Source of the DNA: Bacteroides rodentium JCM 16496
GTDB taxonomy: Bacteria; Bacteroidota; Bacteroidia; Bacteroidales; Bacteroidaceae
DNA length: 64,000 nucleotides
Reading direction: 5' to 3'
Assembly (NCBI RefSeq): GCF_000614125.1
Contig: NZ_BAKJ01000008.1
Location: 62,001-126,000, forward strand
Shown: positions 9,986 to 19,257 of the stretch, one piece after another
Position numbering within the stretch: the first letter of the stretch is position 1
Layout of the letters: each line of letters starts with the position of its first letter
The notes under the pieces: model-generated
Databases searched by the model: none
What the model saw: the letters and a program-made list of their open reading frames with translations, nothing else
Told to the model about the DNA's origin: nothing
Position numbers and translations under genes: made by a program

Positions 9986-11596
9986 ATGAAGACAAAATAT
10001 ATTTATTTACTTTTGGCTGGAATCTTCGCATTGATGTCTTGTGAGGAGGATGCTACCCCCATATTGGAATTGAAGACTGCTGCTGCATTGCATGCGCTCT
10101 CCCAAACAGATATTACTATTACTAAAGACAATAAGGATGCGCAATTTCCGGAAATAGCTTGGGATAAGGCAGATTATGGAGTTTCTGCAGTAGTTAATTA
10201 TGTTGTAACTCTAACAAATACTTCTACCAATAAGAGTGTTGTAATAGGAGAAACTGGGGATGCAAAACTGGCATTTACAAATAGTGAAATGAATTCTTTA
10301 TTGGCTAAAGTAGGAGCATATCCGGGGCAAACGTATGATTTTACTGTTTCTTTGGTTTCTGAGGCATATGATGCTTATACTGATGCAGCTAGTAACTCAA
10401 TAACTTTTAAGGCTACACCTTATGATCCTAATGTAGATAATATTACATGGAAGTATGCTTATGTAGCTGTTGGCTATCCTGATTGGGACTACACTACTGC
10501 CTATTTGATAGGTGACCCTGACGGTGATGGTATTTATAGTGGTTATGCCAATTTTGATGGTGCTGCTTCTTATGCAATCATTGATGGTGCAGACCTTACG
10601 AAAGTATTGGCTAAAGACCAGCAAGTTACTGCTGATGGTAAAGGTTTCATTGAAATTACTTTAGATGCAGAAGGTAAGGTAACCCAATCAGAGAAAGGGC
10701 TGGTTTGGGGAGTAATTGGAGATGCTACGTCTAGTGGTTGGGACAAAGATACCCAGATGGAATACGATACCACTACTCGTCTTTGGACAGTGGTTACTCC
10801 GTTGCTCGATAAGGAATTCAAATTTAGAGCCAATAATGACTGGGGATTCAATTATGGAGCAGAAGAAGGTAAACTTTCTGAGTTGGCCGGTAACTTGGTT
10901 GCTGGAGGTCAAAATTTCAAAGTGGTAAAGGCAAGTCCCTATATTATTACTTTAAATTTGACTAATGCAGGAAAATATACTTATAGTATGGAAGAAACAA
11001 CGATTGAGCTTTCTAGCTCTGCAATGACATTGCCTGGTAGCTATCAGAGTGGTGATGGTTGGAAGCCGGAAGCTGATGACTGCTATAAGGTAGAATCTGC
11101 AGCTCGTGATTTCAAATATACTGGCACTCACTATTTCCCTGCCAATACAGAATTCAAATTCTATGATTCTGGTACGTGGATTGGTGTTGTTGGAGATATT
11201 ACTTGGAATGAGGCTAAGACATCAACTACGTTTGTTATCGGTGATGGCGGTAATGTTAAGATTGAGGCTGCCGGTTATTATCGAGTAGGTGCCGATACTA
11301 AGAAGATGGTTGCTACTTTGGATAAAACAGGTTGGGAGATTATTGGTGACGCTACTCCTGGTGGATGGGATAAAGGCACTTTAATGGATTATGATGCTGA
11401 AACGCAAAAGTGGTCGGTGACTATTACATTAGGTGATGGTGAAATGAAATTCAGATGGGATGCAGCTTGGACTATAAACTTTGGTGGTAGTTTAGGTGCG
11501 CTGACGCAGGATGGTGGAAATATTAAAGTTTCTGCTGGAACATACACGATTGTATTGGATCCGGAAGCTAAGAATGCTACAATGACAGCCAATTAA
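9986..11596 (+). CDS. SusE/SusF-like starch-binding outer-membrane lipoprotein
   Basis: Surface lipoprotein (about 536 residues) that binds starch without cutting it. The ATG at 9986 gives a clean lipoprotein signal (MKTKYIYLLL...ALMSCEED, Cys in LMSC); an in-frame ATG at 9977 adds three residues and is less likely. After an N-terminal SusE-type Ig-like domain come repeated beta-sandwich starch-binding domains: GVIGDATSSGWDKDTQMEYD (from about residue 237) recurs as EIIGDATPGGWDKGTLMDYD (from about 452), with a more divergent copy between them. It follows susD and precedes a GH13 gene across a terminator-like hairpin. Whether it is SusE, SusF or a fusion-like equivalent cannot be decided from sequence alone. 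Confidence 0.85.
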   Translation: MKTKYIYLLLAGIFALMSCEEDATPILELKTAAALHALSQTDITITKDNKDAQFPEIAWDKADYGVSAVVNYVVTLTNTSTNKSVVIGETGDAKLAFTNSEMNSLLAKVGAYPGQTYDFTVSLVSEAYDAYTDAASNSITFKATPYDPNVDNITWKYAYVAVGYPDWDYTTAYLIGDPDGDGIYSGYANFDGAASYAIIDGADLTKVLAKDQQVTADGKGFIEITLDAEGKVTQSEKGLVWGVIGDATSSGWDKDTQMEYDTTTRLWTVVTPLLDKEFKFRANNDWGFNYGAEEGKLSELAGNLVAGGQNFKVVKASPYIITLNLTNAGKYTYSMEETTIELSSSAMTLPGSYQSGDGWKPEADDCYKVESAARDFKYTGTHYFPANTEFKFYDSGTWIGVVGDITWNEAKTSTTFVIGDGGNVKIEAAGYYRVGADTKKMVATLDKTGWEIIGDATPGGWDKGTLMDYDAETQKWSVTITLGDGEMKFRWDAAWTINFGGSLGALTQDGGNIKVSAGTYTIVLDPEAKNATMTAN

Positions 11597-11611
11597 GGAT
11601 CTCTTATTTAT

Positions 11612-11652
11612 AGAAAAAGGATTAAGGGGGGAACCTTTAATCCTTTTTTATT
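11612..11652 (+). terminator. Rho-independent terminator after the SusE/F-like gene
   Basis: AGGATTAAGG and CCTTTAATCCT form a 10-bp stem (one bulged T) around a G/A-rich loop, followed by TTTTTT. It stands between the starch-binding gene and the GH13 gene 11678, so it may end most transcripts or lower GH13 expression. Confidence 0.65.
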
Positions 11653-11677
11653 TGTCAGACCAATGAATTGTAAATAG

Positions 11678-13003
11678 ATGAGGAATTTATTTTATACTAT
11701 ACTTGTATTATTGACAGTGTATGCTTGTGCCGGAAAACGCGAGATAGTTACTGAACAAAAGCAAGTATTACCTGCTGTAGAAGACGTTGTGATGTACGAA
11801 ATCAATCCACGTGTTTTTGCTCCGAAGAATGCATTTAATGTCATATCAAAACATCTTGATTCTATTCAGTTTTTGGGTGTTAATGTTGTTTGGTTTATGC
11901 CAATCTATGAGATTGGTGAGGTAAATACGGTGAATTCTCCTTATTGTATCAAAGATTATAAAAGAATAAATCCTGAATTTGGAACAGTAGAAGAATTTAA
12001 GCGTTTAGTGGAGTTATGCCATGAAAAAGGAATAAGTGTAATTTTAGATTGGGTTGCTAATCATACATCTTGGGACCATGTTTGGATTAAAGAACATAAA
12101 GAGTGGTATACTCAGGATAGTATCGGAAATATAATTTCTCCTGCAGGAACAGGATGGAATGATGTGGCAGATTTGAACTACGATAATGCAGATATGTGCC
12201 TTGCAATGATTGATGCTATGAAATATTGGATACAAGAAGTTGGTGCAGATGGTTTTCGCTGTGATGCTGCTGATTATGTTCCATATACTTTCTGGAAGCA
12301 AGCTGTTGATTCTCTGAGGGCTATTCCAAATCGGAAATTGTTAATGTTGGCAGAAGGTAAGCGTAGAGATCATTTTGATGCAGGATTTGATATGAACTAT
12401 GCTTGGGATTTGATGGAGGCAATGCGGGATGTTTTCGTTAATGATAGTAGTGCGGCACGCTTGTTGGAGGTGGATTGGAGCGAGTATGACTCAATTCCGG
12501 CAGGAAAAATGAAATTACGTTTTATTACCAATCATGATGAGGCTTCTAAAATGTCGCCAATTGTGGAGTTAGGAAGTGAAAGGGCGGCTATGGCTGCTTT
12601 CGTTGGAACAGTTTTTTTGCATGGTGGAGCATTGATCTATAGTTCACAAGAAATTGGACATGAGGCTCCTATTAATTTTTTTGCATATACATCCGTGGAT
12701 TGGTCCGAATGTTCGGATATTTATCAAGAATATGGGTGTTTAATGGGATTGTATAATAAATATCCTGCACTTCGGAAAGGAATATTAACTGGGTATCCTG
12801 CTTCAGACGTCTTGATGTATCAGAAAAGCGATGGTAAAGACGCTTTTATGATATTGGTTAATGTGCGTAATAGAGATGTTTCTGTTATCTTACCGGAGGG
12901 TTGGAAGCATCATGTAGCTACTGATATTTACGAAAATAAACCTCTGGAATTGATGAATGAAATTAAACTGAATGCATTAGAGTATAGAATAATTAGATTC
13001 TGA
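11678..13003 (+). CDS. GH13 alpha-amylase family lipoprotein
   Basis: GH13 glycoside hydrolase of 441 residues with a lipoprotein-like signal (MRNLFYTILVLLTVYACAGK, Cys 18). The barrel motifs are present: VILDWVANHTS, nucleophile Asp about 196 in GFRCDAADY, acid/base Glu about 226 in LMLAEGK, and His-Asp about 287 in ITNHDEA. It is compact, with no BACON or carbohydrate-binding domain, resembling small outer-membrane or periplasmic alpha-glucan hydrolases. It lies downstream of susC-susD-susE/F and is followed by a strong terminator, immediately after which the group II intron begins. Likely acts on maltooligosaccharides or starch; exact specificity (amylase versus neopullulanase-like) is not determined. 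Confidence 0.88.
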   Translation: MRNLFYTILVLLTVYACAGKREIVTEQKQVLPAVEDVVMYEINPRVFAPKNAFNVISKHLDSIQFLGVNVVWFMPIYEIGEVNTVNSPYCIKDYKRINPEFGTVEEFKRLVELCHEKGISVILDWVANHTSWDHVWIKEHKEWYTQDSIGNIISPAGTGWNDVADLNYDNADMCLAMIDAMKYWIQEVGADGFRCDAADYVPYTFWKQAVDSLRAIPNRKLLMLAEGKRRDHFDAGFDMNYAWDLMEAMRDVFVNDSSAARLLEVDWSEYDSIPAGKMKLRFITNHDEASKMSPIVELGSERAAMAAFVGTVFLHGGALIYSSQEIGHEAPINFFAYTSVDWSECSDIYQEYGCLMGLYNKYPALRKGILTGYPASDVLMYQKSDGKDAFMILVNVRNRDVSVILPEGWKHHVATDIYENKPLELMNEIKLNALEYRIIRF

Positions 13004-13062
13004 CGGCTGGATTTTAATATTCAGTGAAGATAATGTGCTGAAAGAACATAAAGTATTATGGC

Positions 13063-13101
13063 AAAAAAGGGCTGCAGTTTATAATAACTGTAGCCTTTTT
13101 T
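13063..13101 (+). terminator. Strong rho-independent terminator after GH13; intron insertion site
   Basis: GGCTGCAGTT (13070-13079) pairs with AACTGTAGCC (13086-13095; one G-U), flanked by A6 and T6. It ends the GH13 transcript. The group II intron sequence begins right after the T-run, the site preference known for class C introns. Confidence 0.85.
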
Positions 13102-13679
13102 GGGGGTTCGCCCGCCATGGGCATAATCTAACGGGTGCAAGTCCCAAACGCAGCCTAATAGCGGCAAGCGTACAGCCGAAGGCAAGGGTGTCCGTAGCGA
13201 TGCGGAATCTGAAGGAAGCCGTAGGCAAATCACTGACTTGACGAACAGAAACTTGATATAAAGGCACATGCTCGTGGGTAAGGTCGCCAAACGGATTGAA
13301 GCCCTATGCTATTCGGAACGAGTTGTGTAAATCAAGCAAGTATAAGTGAGAAAGATTATGTTCTTAATCGGGGAGGTCTCACGGACACAGCAAATAGTTT
13401 TTTTTTACGAAAGTTGTGGAGTAAAGTTTGCCGTGAGAAGTCAGCAGACACCATAGTAGTGGGGAAAAAAGTCAATACACCCCACGAAGGGCAGAACCTA
13501 ATAATTAAGCGAAAGTAATTGAAACGTACTGTATGAAAGTAAGAATGCAGAAAACATCAGCCCAAGCTAATGGCTACCCTCAAAGAGATAGGTCGGCAAC
13601 CGAAAGGTATGAGGGAGTTGTAATCGGTAACTTTGTCTCGTCAAAAATCGGAAAAGTAAAATCGACATGATTATAAAAA

Positions 13680-13724
13680 ATAGCATTGTAATTTTGTGGT
13701 GCGAACTACTAATTACAATGCTAT
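13680..13724 (+). promoter_or_regulatory. Perfect 14-bp hairpin overlapping the istA start codon
   Basis: ATAGCATTGTAATT (13680-13693) and AATTACAATGCTAT (13711-13724) are exact inverted repeats; the right arm includes the first two bases of the istA ATG at 13723. In mRNA this would bury the start codon and could limit transposase translation. Confidence 0.6.
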
Positions 13725-15288
13725 GACCGAGACTTCCCAATTAAAGAAATATCTGATGTGGTACAAAGTTAACGAATTATTTTCAGATGGCCTAAACAAA
13801 ACTCAAATAGGCCAATCCTTATGCCTTCACCGTCAAACGGTGTCTAAGTATCTGTCCATGACAGAAGAGGAGTTCATGTCCAGCCAGAGCTATGACCGTC
13901 ATTACGGTCATAAACTTGACAGTTATGAATCTTATGTCGTCAATGAGCTTCGTAAGTGGCCCTTTCTGTCGGCTCCCCAGCTCCATGACCGCTTGAAGGA
14001 GCATTTTCCGGATCTTCCCTGCGTAACCCCCAAAACGGTATTCAACTTCGTGAAGCGAGTGCGTTTGACGCACGATCTTCCCAAGGAGGTTGAGAAAGGT
14101 TACCGCCCCTACGAGAAGCAACCCGAGACTCCCTATGGCGAATACGCCCAATGCGACTTCGGTGAACGGTGGATGAAGACACTTCAGGGACAGTCTTTAA
14201 AAGTGTATTTCTTTGCGATGTGTCTGAGCCGCAGCAGGTATAAGTTCGTCTACTTTAGCCGTACACCGTTTACCACCGCTCTTGCGGTTTATGCCCATGA
14301 ACTGGCTTTCAAGTTCTTCGGGGGAGTACCCCGAAAGATAGTTTATGACCAGGACAAGGTGTTTCTTGTCAATGAAAACCTTGGTGACCTGGTGCTTACC
14401 CGCGTTTTCCGCGCCCTTGTCCGTGAACATGGCTTTGAGCCCGTGTTCTGTCGCAAATCCGATCCCCAGAGCAAAGGTAAGATAGAGAATGTCGTCAAAT
14501 ATGTGAAGTACAACTTCCTCCGCGGCCGCGAGTTGGTTGACATGGACCTGCTCAACAAGGAAGTCCTTGGCTGGTTGGAACGCACGGCCAACGGCACGGA
14601 ACATCACGGCATACGTCGTGTCCCGTCTGAGGAGTTTGAGACGGAAAAAGCATACCTCATGCCTTATAAGGGAGTCCCGACTGTTCCTTGCGAAACCCTC
14701 TTGCCGCATCACGTGCGAAAGGACAACGTGATAACCTACCGGGGCAATTATTACAGCGTTCCCACAGGCACCTACCACGGCCATCAGACGCTGGTCTATA
14801 TCGAAGAAAAAGAAGGCCGGCTATATATCTACAGCCATGAGACAGGCAAAACCCTTGCCGTTCACAAAATAAGCGGAGATAAGGGGCGTCTGGTAAGCAA
14901 TACCTCCCACCGACGTGACCGCGAAGCCTCGCTGGATGATTATGAGGCTTTTGTACGCAAAGAACTTCCCGCAAGCACGGTGATTGATACATATTTATCA
15001 CAACTACGTGTGCATAAGGCCCGTAATTACCGCGACAACCTCCAGTTTATAGTCCGGCGCCACGCGGCATACTCGGACATCACGCTTACCGAAGCTTTTG
15101 ACGAGTGCCTTAAAGCAGGTGTCTTCAACGGATGCAGCCTGATGGAGGTAGCCGAGACCCTCAGGATCCGTAAAGGGGAAACCCCCATTGAGGTCCGGAC
15201 GGAAACCGAGCCGGTTCCCGGGGCTGATACATCCGCCATGATCCCCGAGAAAACAGACATATCCACCTTTAACACCCTTTTCGTATGA
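13723..15288 (+). CDS. istA: IS21-family transposase IstA
   Basis: DDE-type transposase (521 residues from the ATG at 13723; an upstream GTG at 13696 would add nine). N-terminal helix-turn-helix (NKTQIGQSLCLHRQTVSKYL), then the integrase-like catalytic core with Asp in QCDFGERW, Asp in KIVYDQDKVF and Glu in SKGKIENVVKYV, then a C-terminal beta region. Its stop overlaps the istB start (ATGA at 15285). Full length with intact catalytic triad, so the element may be active. Codon use and GC are higher than in the unknown operon downstream. Confidence 0.95.
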   Translation: MTETSQLKKYLMWYKVNELFSDGLNKTQIGQSLCLHRQTVSKYLSMTEEEFMSSQSYDRHYGHKLDSYESYVVNELRKWPFLSAPQLHDRLKEHFPDLPCVTPKTVFNFVKRVRLTHDLPKEVEKGYRPYEKQPETPYGEYAQCDFGERWMKTLQGQSLKVYFFAMCLSRSRYKFVYFSRTPFTTALAVYAHELAFKFFGGVPRKIVYDQDKVFLVNENLGDLVLTRVFRALVREHGFEPVFCRKSDPQSKGKIENVVKYVKYNFLRGRELVDMDLLNKEVLGWLERTANGTEHHGIRRVPSEEFETEKAYLMPYKGVPTVPCETLLPHHVRKDNVITYRGNYYSVPTGTYHGHQTLVYIEEKEGRLYIYSHETGKTLAVHKISGDKGRLVSNTSHRRDREASLDDYEAFVRKELPASTVIDTYLSQLRVHKARNYRDNLQFIVRRHAAYSDITLTEAFDECLKAGVFNGCSLMEVAETLRIRKGETPIEVRTETEPVPGADTSAMIPEKTDISTFNTLFV

Positions 15289-16085
15289 TAACAAACGAAC
15301 AAATCAAAACCCTGTGCTCGCGTCTGCGCCTGTACGCTCTACCACGCCTGCTGGAATCCGAAGCTCATCTGGCGCAGGAGCAGGGAAAAAACCATGTCGA
15401 GTTCCTGCATGACCTGTTCTCCCGCGAGGTTCAGGAAAGAGACAGCAAGGACTTCCAACGGCGACTGAAAGCGGCGGCCTTGCCGGCAAGACACGACCTC
15501 GACCTTTTCGACCACAACTACTCGCAAGGTATAACCGCACCAAGATTGCGTGAACTGCGCCGGCTGGGGTGGCTCGAACAGAATTACAACCTGATACTCA
15601 TGGGACCTTCCGGAACAGGCAAAACCTTTATCGCCGCAGGACTCGTGTACGAAGCTGTGGGGCAGGGATACAAGGCGTATATGGTCACGATGGAGGATGT
15701 CATAAACACCATCAAGATGAAAACGCTGATGCCTTCGGTCATGAGCGCATACAACCGTCTGCTCAAAGCCGACCTGGTAGCCATCGATGACATAATGCTC
15801 TTCCCGGTGAAAAAAGAGGATGCCGCAGGATTCTTCAATCTGATCAACACGCTTCACGAGAAAGCCTCACTGATAATTACCACGAACAAGGCACCCACCG
15901 AATGGGCCAAAACGCTGGATGACGAAGTGCTGGCTTCAGCAATACTGGACAGGCTGTTATATCACTGCGAGGTCATAAAACTCACCGGGCAAAGCTACCG
16001 GATGGGAAACCGAAAATCCATTTTTGAAGAGGAAAAAGACACATCTTTGCTGGGGGTACCCCCAGCCAAAGATGACCGGCATTAA
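15285..16085 (+). CDS. istB: IS21-family helper ATPase IstB
   Basis: AAA+ ATPase (266 residues) that helps IstA choose and load onto target DNA. Walker A is GPSGTGKTF (about residue 110) and Walker B is LVAIDDIM (about 165), with the sensor region LIITTNKAPTEW. It overlaps istA by four bases (translationally coupled). The C-terminus ends about 90 bases before the right terminal repeat. Complete. Confidence 0.95.
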   Translation: MITNEQIKTLCSRLRLYALPRLLESEAHLAQEQGKNHVEFLHDLFSREVQERDSKDFQRRLKAAALPARHDLDLFDHNYSQGITAPRLRELRRLGWLEQNYNLILMGPSGTGKTFIAAGLVYEAVGQGYKAYMVTMEDVINTIKMKTLMPSVMSAYNRLLKADLVAIDDIMLFPVKKEDAAGFFNLINTLHEKASLIITTNKAPTEWAKTLDDEVLASAILDRLLYHCEVIKLTGQSYRMGNRKSIFEEEKDTSLLGVPPAKDDRH

Positions 16086-17502
16086 AATGTAATCAATAGT
16101 ATAAACTGATAGTCTCTATTATTAGACGGTGATTTAACTTTACCGAAAAATGACGATTTAAAATTTGCTTATTACAGGAGTGCAGACTTTCATGTGGATA
16201 TGTGAAGACAACTTCGCGGAAGTACCATTCGACAAGGAACATCTGTTGGAACTCATTCTCAGTCCCGACAATCTTAACCGCGCGTACAAGGCAGTGGTAG
16301 GCAATAAGGGCAGTGGCGGTATTGACAGGATGTCGTGTGAGCAGTTGCTACCATGGCTCTTGGCCAACAAAAATGATTTGACAAGTTCCTTGCGACAAGG
16401 GACATACCGTCCCAATCCCGTCCGCAGGGTAGAGATACCCAAAGACAACGGCCAGAAGCGGTTCTTGGGAATCCCCACCGTGGTAGACCGCTTAGTCCAG
16501 CAAGCCATCAACCAGGCACTGACCCCAATCTATGAGCGAGAGTTCTCCCGGACGAGCTACGGCTTCCGTCCCAATCGGAGCTGCCATAGTGCGCTAGTAA
16601 AGGCGCAAGAGATAGTTGATAGCGGCTACCGATATGTGGTCGACCTCGACCTTGAACGCTTTTTCGATACCGTCAATCACAGCAAACTCATAGAAATCCT
16701 CAGCCGCACGATAACTGACGGCAGAGTAGTGAGTCTAATACACAAATATCTAAGCAGCGGAGTAATCACCCGGGGACTTTTTGAAGCGAGCGAAGAGGGG
16801 ACACCGCAAGGCGGGCCTCTAAGTCCGCTGTTGAGTAACATAATGCTTAACGAATTGGCTAAGGAACTCGAACGCAGAGGACATCCCTTTGTCCGATATG
16901 CCGATGATGCCATGATATTCTGTAAATCCAAACGAGCCGCACAGCGTGCAAAGTCAAGTCTCACACGATTTATCGAGGGGAAACTCTTTCTGAACGTAAA
17001 CCGGGAGAAAACCGTAGTGTCCAATGTACGAGGAGTTAAATTCCTCGGCTACTCCTTTTATGTAAACAAAGGCAAATGTCAGCTTACTGTACACCCCCAA
17101 ACCAAAACCAAGATGAAAGCCAAGCTCAAAGAGTTGACGAGTCGCAGTAATGGTTGGGGTTATGAACGCAGGAAACAGAAGCTGAAAGAGTACATACGGG
17201 GTTGTATAGGGTACTATCATCTTGCTCAGATGAAACGGCTTTGCCTTGAAACCGATGAATGGTTAAGGCGGCGGATACGAATGTGTATATGGAAAGCATG
17301 GAAGAAACCCAAGACGAGGATAATCAACCTCCAACGATGTGGCATAGCCGCTTGGCAAGCCTATCAATGGGGGAACACGCGTCTTGGTAATTGGCGTATA
17401 GCCGACAGTCCAATCTTGACACGAGCCATATCAAATGAGAATCTGAAAAAGGCAGGGTATATCACGCTGACGGATAGTTATCTCAAATGGTATCCAAAAT
17501 AG

Positions 17503-18146
17503 GAACCGCCGTATGCCGAACGGCATGTACGGTGGTGTGAGAGGGAAAACGAAAGTAGGAAGAAAACTTTCGTTTTCCTCCTACTCGATTCACAACAATT
17601 TAATCTACATTGCTCATAGTAGAACGCTATATTGGGGATTCTTTTTGTTTTATCGAAGAACACTCAAGTTTGCAAATGAGAACTAAGAGTTGAACACATT
17701 TTGCCTTCATCCTCTCATCGTGTATCTCAGGTTGCCTCGTAATATCCGGGCAAAACAGTGGCAAGAAAGATGTAGACTTTACTGATTACTATATTTGAAC
17801 ACAGATGTTTGTCTTGTTAAAATGTTTTATTTGTCGGAGGCTCACCGTAATTGGCTGAAGCATAAGGATGCTTGTCTTGACGATGATAAATGCCGAGGGA
17901 AAGCAATCTCGCAACCATGCTCAATTTTTGCAAAATTCAGCTTTCGCCCTCCATTAAACTTTCTACACTATCAAACGTTTTTTTTATTCTTTGCCTCACG
18001 TGCTTCTTTAATGGCCGCAACCGTTTATTCGTAGAGCTCTGTGAACTATGCTTTCTTTGAATTTTTCAGTATTATTCCTCGTTTTATCGAGTAATAATAA
18101 TTACTTTTTGCTATATTTGAAAAATCTTTTAATCTTATAATCAGAT
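17503..18146. other. Intron 3' end and gene-poor AT-rich stretch
   Basis: From 17503 to about 17590 lie the intron domain V/VI hairpins. The rest has no gene that can be supported. A frame at 17795-18034 (79 codons) is open but resembles nothing recognised, and its second half looks non-protein-like; it could be a decayed remnant. The final 60 bases hold the promoter of the three-gene operon. Confidence 0.5.
18090..18119 (+). promoter_or_regulatory. Promoter with operator-like palindrome for the unknown operon
   Basis: TATATTTG (18112-18119) matches the Bacteroides -7 consensus and lies 28 bases before the ATG at 18147. Just upstream, AGTAAT AATA ATTACT (18090-18105) is a perfect 6-bp inverted repeat falling in the -33/-7 spacer, where a repressor would block transcription. 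Confidence 0.5.
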
Positions 18147-19257
18147 ATGGAAAGCTTGGTAATCACTACAAGAAGCTTCTTTCCCGAGAAAGTTTTTTCT
18201 AAGGGATAGAAAATGTACAAAAATAGAATATATAGGGGGAAAAGATATTGATAGTTCGAATTGGAGAAAAATATCACTGCCTATCTATTTATTAGACCTA
18301 TTTTCGGAAGTAGGAATTGGCAATATCGAATATCTGCTACGGAAATATAACCCGGGAGCTCGTTTACATGTATTTTTCAGTAATTTCATAAAGAGTGTAA
18401 CTGATTTGATTATTGCAAAAGATGGAAATTTGCCCAATATAGACAATGTTTATAATGAAGCTATGATAATATTGGATAGTTTACGTGGACTGATTAAGTA
18501 TGATAAGTTTAAAGAAGGGCTCAGTAAGTATATTCCCCTATGTCCATTAAATAATAATGATAACGCTAATGACACACGGAAATATTTTTTGGAAGATTTA
18601 ATGGCAGAGCAAGATTCCCCGTTTTATTGCTATGAATGTCCGGTAAATAGTGATGAATACCCATTCAGGTCAGATTATAGATGTTTTGTCATACGTTCAT
18701 TTAAAAGAAAACTATCACCGGATTTAGGGAGAATATATTTTGGCTCTTTAGTTGAACTTTTTGGAGACAAGGCTGATTACCTTGTTCACGACTACGATTT
18801 TGGTAGAAGGTTAATGCAGAGTTCTTATGGTCCTAATAAAAGAGTACCCCTATTATTGTTCAAGCATAATAAAGGAGATATTTATCAGATATTAAAAGAA
18901 GGTAGCTTTTCACTTTTATATTTGTATGTAAAAGATGGATACGAATTAAAATCCAAGATACAGGCGATGGTAACAAGAATAGAGAAAAAACTTGGACAAA
19001 TTAAAGATACGAATGAAAGTGTTGACCAATCTTTAAAAAAGAAATACAAGGATGTCGAAAGTCTATATGAAAATTTCAAAGAAAAGGCTTTACTACTGCC
19101 AGTCATGGATAAAGATAGTATTATGCCGTCATTAAACCGACTTCAAGAATGCCTGAAGTTAGGTATATCCAACGAATACAGTTTATGCAAAATGATGTTT
19201 AACATAATGAAATTGAATGATTATGTTTTGTGGAAAAATAAAATTGGAGAACGATAA
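18147..19257 (+). CDS. Unknown protein, first gene of a three-gene operon (frameshift near 18204)
   Basis: Not recognised. The ATG at 18147 begins MESLVITTRSFFPEKVFSK, then a stop appears after a GGG run; dropping one G joins it to the long frame (DRKCTKIEYIGGKD...), giving about 369 residues. Without this repair only a TTG start at 18406 is available. The protein looks soluble, with no signal or membrane segment; it has a basic region with SFKRKLSPDLGRIYFGS and a coiled-coil-like stretch about residues 275-325 (EKKLGQIKD..., KKKYKDVESLYENFKEK). Its end overlaps the next gene by 41 bases, so the genes are probably coupled. Base composition is much more AT-rich than the starch genes, suggesting acquisition. 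A sensor or adaptor role is a guess only. Confidence 0.7.

Larger units (their letters stand above)
13619..16176 (+). mobile_element. IS21-family insertion sequence, complete, 2558 bp
   Basis: Ends are TGTAAT...ATTACA. The terminal inverted repeats are imperfect over about 45 bp (left TGTAATCGGTAACTTTG, right complement TGTAATAAGCAAATTTT, then a shared TCGTCA and CGG core at 13638-13652 and 16142-16156). The element is flanked by the direct repeat GGAGT (13614-13618 and 16177-16181), a 5-bp target duplication. It carries istA and istB in the usual overlapping order. The target is the maturase gene of a group II intron. Confidence 0.9.
13533..17502 (+). pseudogene. ltrA: Group II intron reverse transcriptase/maturase, interrupted by IS21 element
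   Basis: The maturase is in two pieces. The N-terminal piece (13533-13618) reads MKVRMQKTSAQANGY... to YEG; the remainder (16182-17502) continues VQTFMWICED to the stop. Removing the IS and one copy of the GGAGT duplication joins them in frame as one protein of 468 residues. The RT catalytic motif is FVRYADDAMIF, with SYGFRPNRSCHSAL and GTPQGGPLSPLLSN upstream; the C-terminal maturase (X) domain includes WLRRRIRMCIWKAWKKP. There is no C-terminal HNH endonuclease domain, as in class C. A shortened 445-residue product could start inside the IS end (TTG at 16165), but the intact N-terminus is lost, so retromobility of this copy is doubtful. Confidence 0.88.
13102..17590 (+). mobile_element. Group II intron (class C-like) carrying an IS21-family insertion
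   Basis: The 5' RNA part (13102-13532) shows recognisable group II domain I-III sequence, for example GCCCGCCATGGGC, ACGGGTGCAAGTCCC and GAAGGAAGCCGTAGGCAAA. The encoded reverse transcriptase lies in domain IV. After its stop, a domain V-like hairpin (about 17506-17540, with CCGTATGCCGAACGGCATG then TACGGTGGT) and a domain VI-like hairpin end at CTCCTACTCGAT. The exact ends (about 13102 and 17588) are estimates; the 5' end does not read as a canonical GUGYG. Position right behind a terminator and the lack of an endonuclease domain in the maturase both point to class C. The IS21 element splits the maturase gene. Confidence 0.8.

Noticed and set aside
16165..17502. Maturase as a complete gene starting at 16165
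   Set aside because: That TTG start lies inside the IS21 terminal repeat; the true N-terminus is at 13533 on the other side of the IS.
17795..18034. 79-codon open frame after the intron
   Set aside because: No recognised family, no convincing start signal, and the second half reads as low-complexity non-protein sequence.
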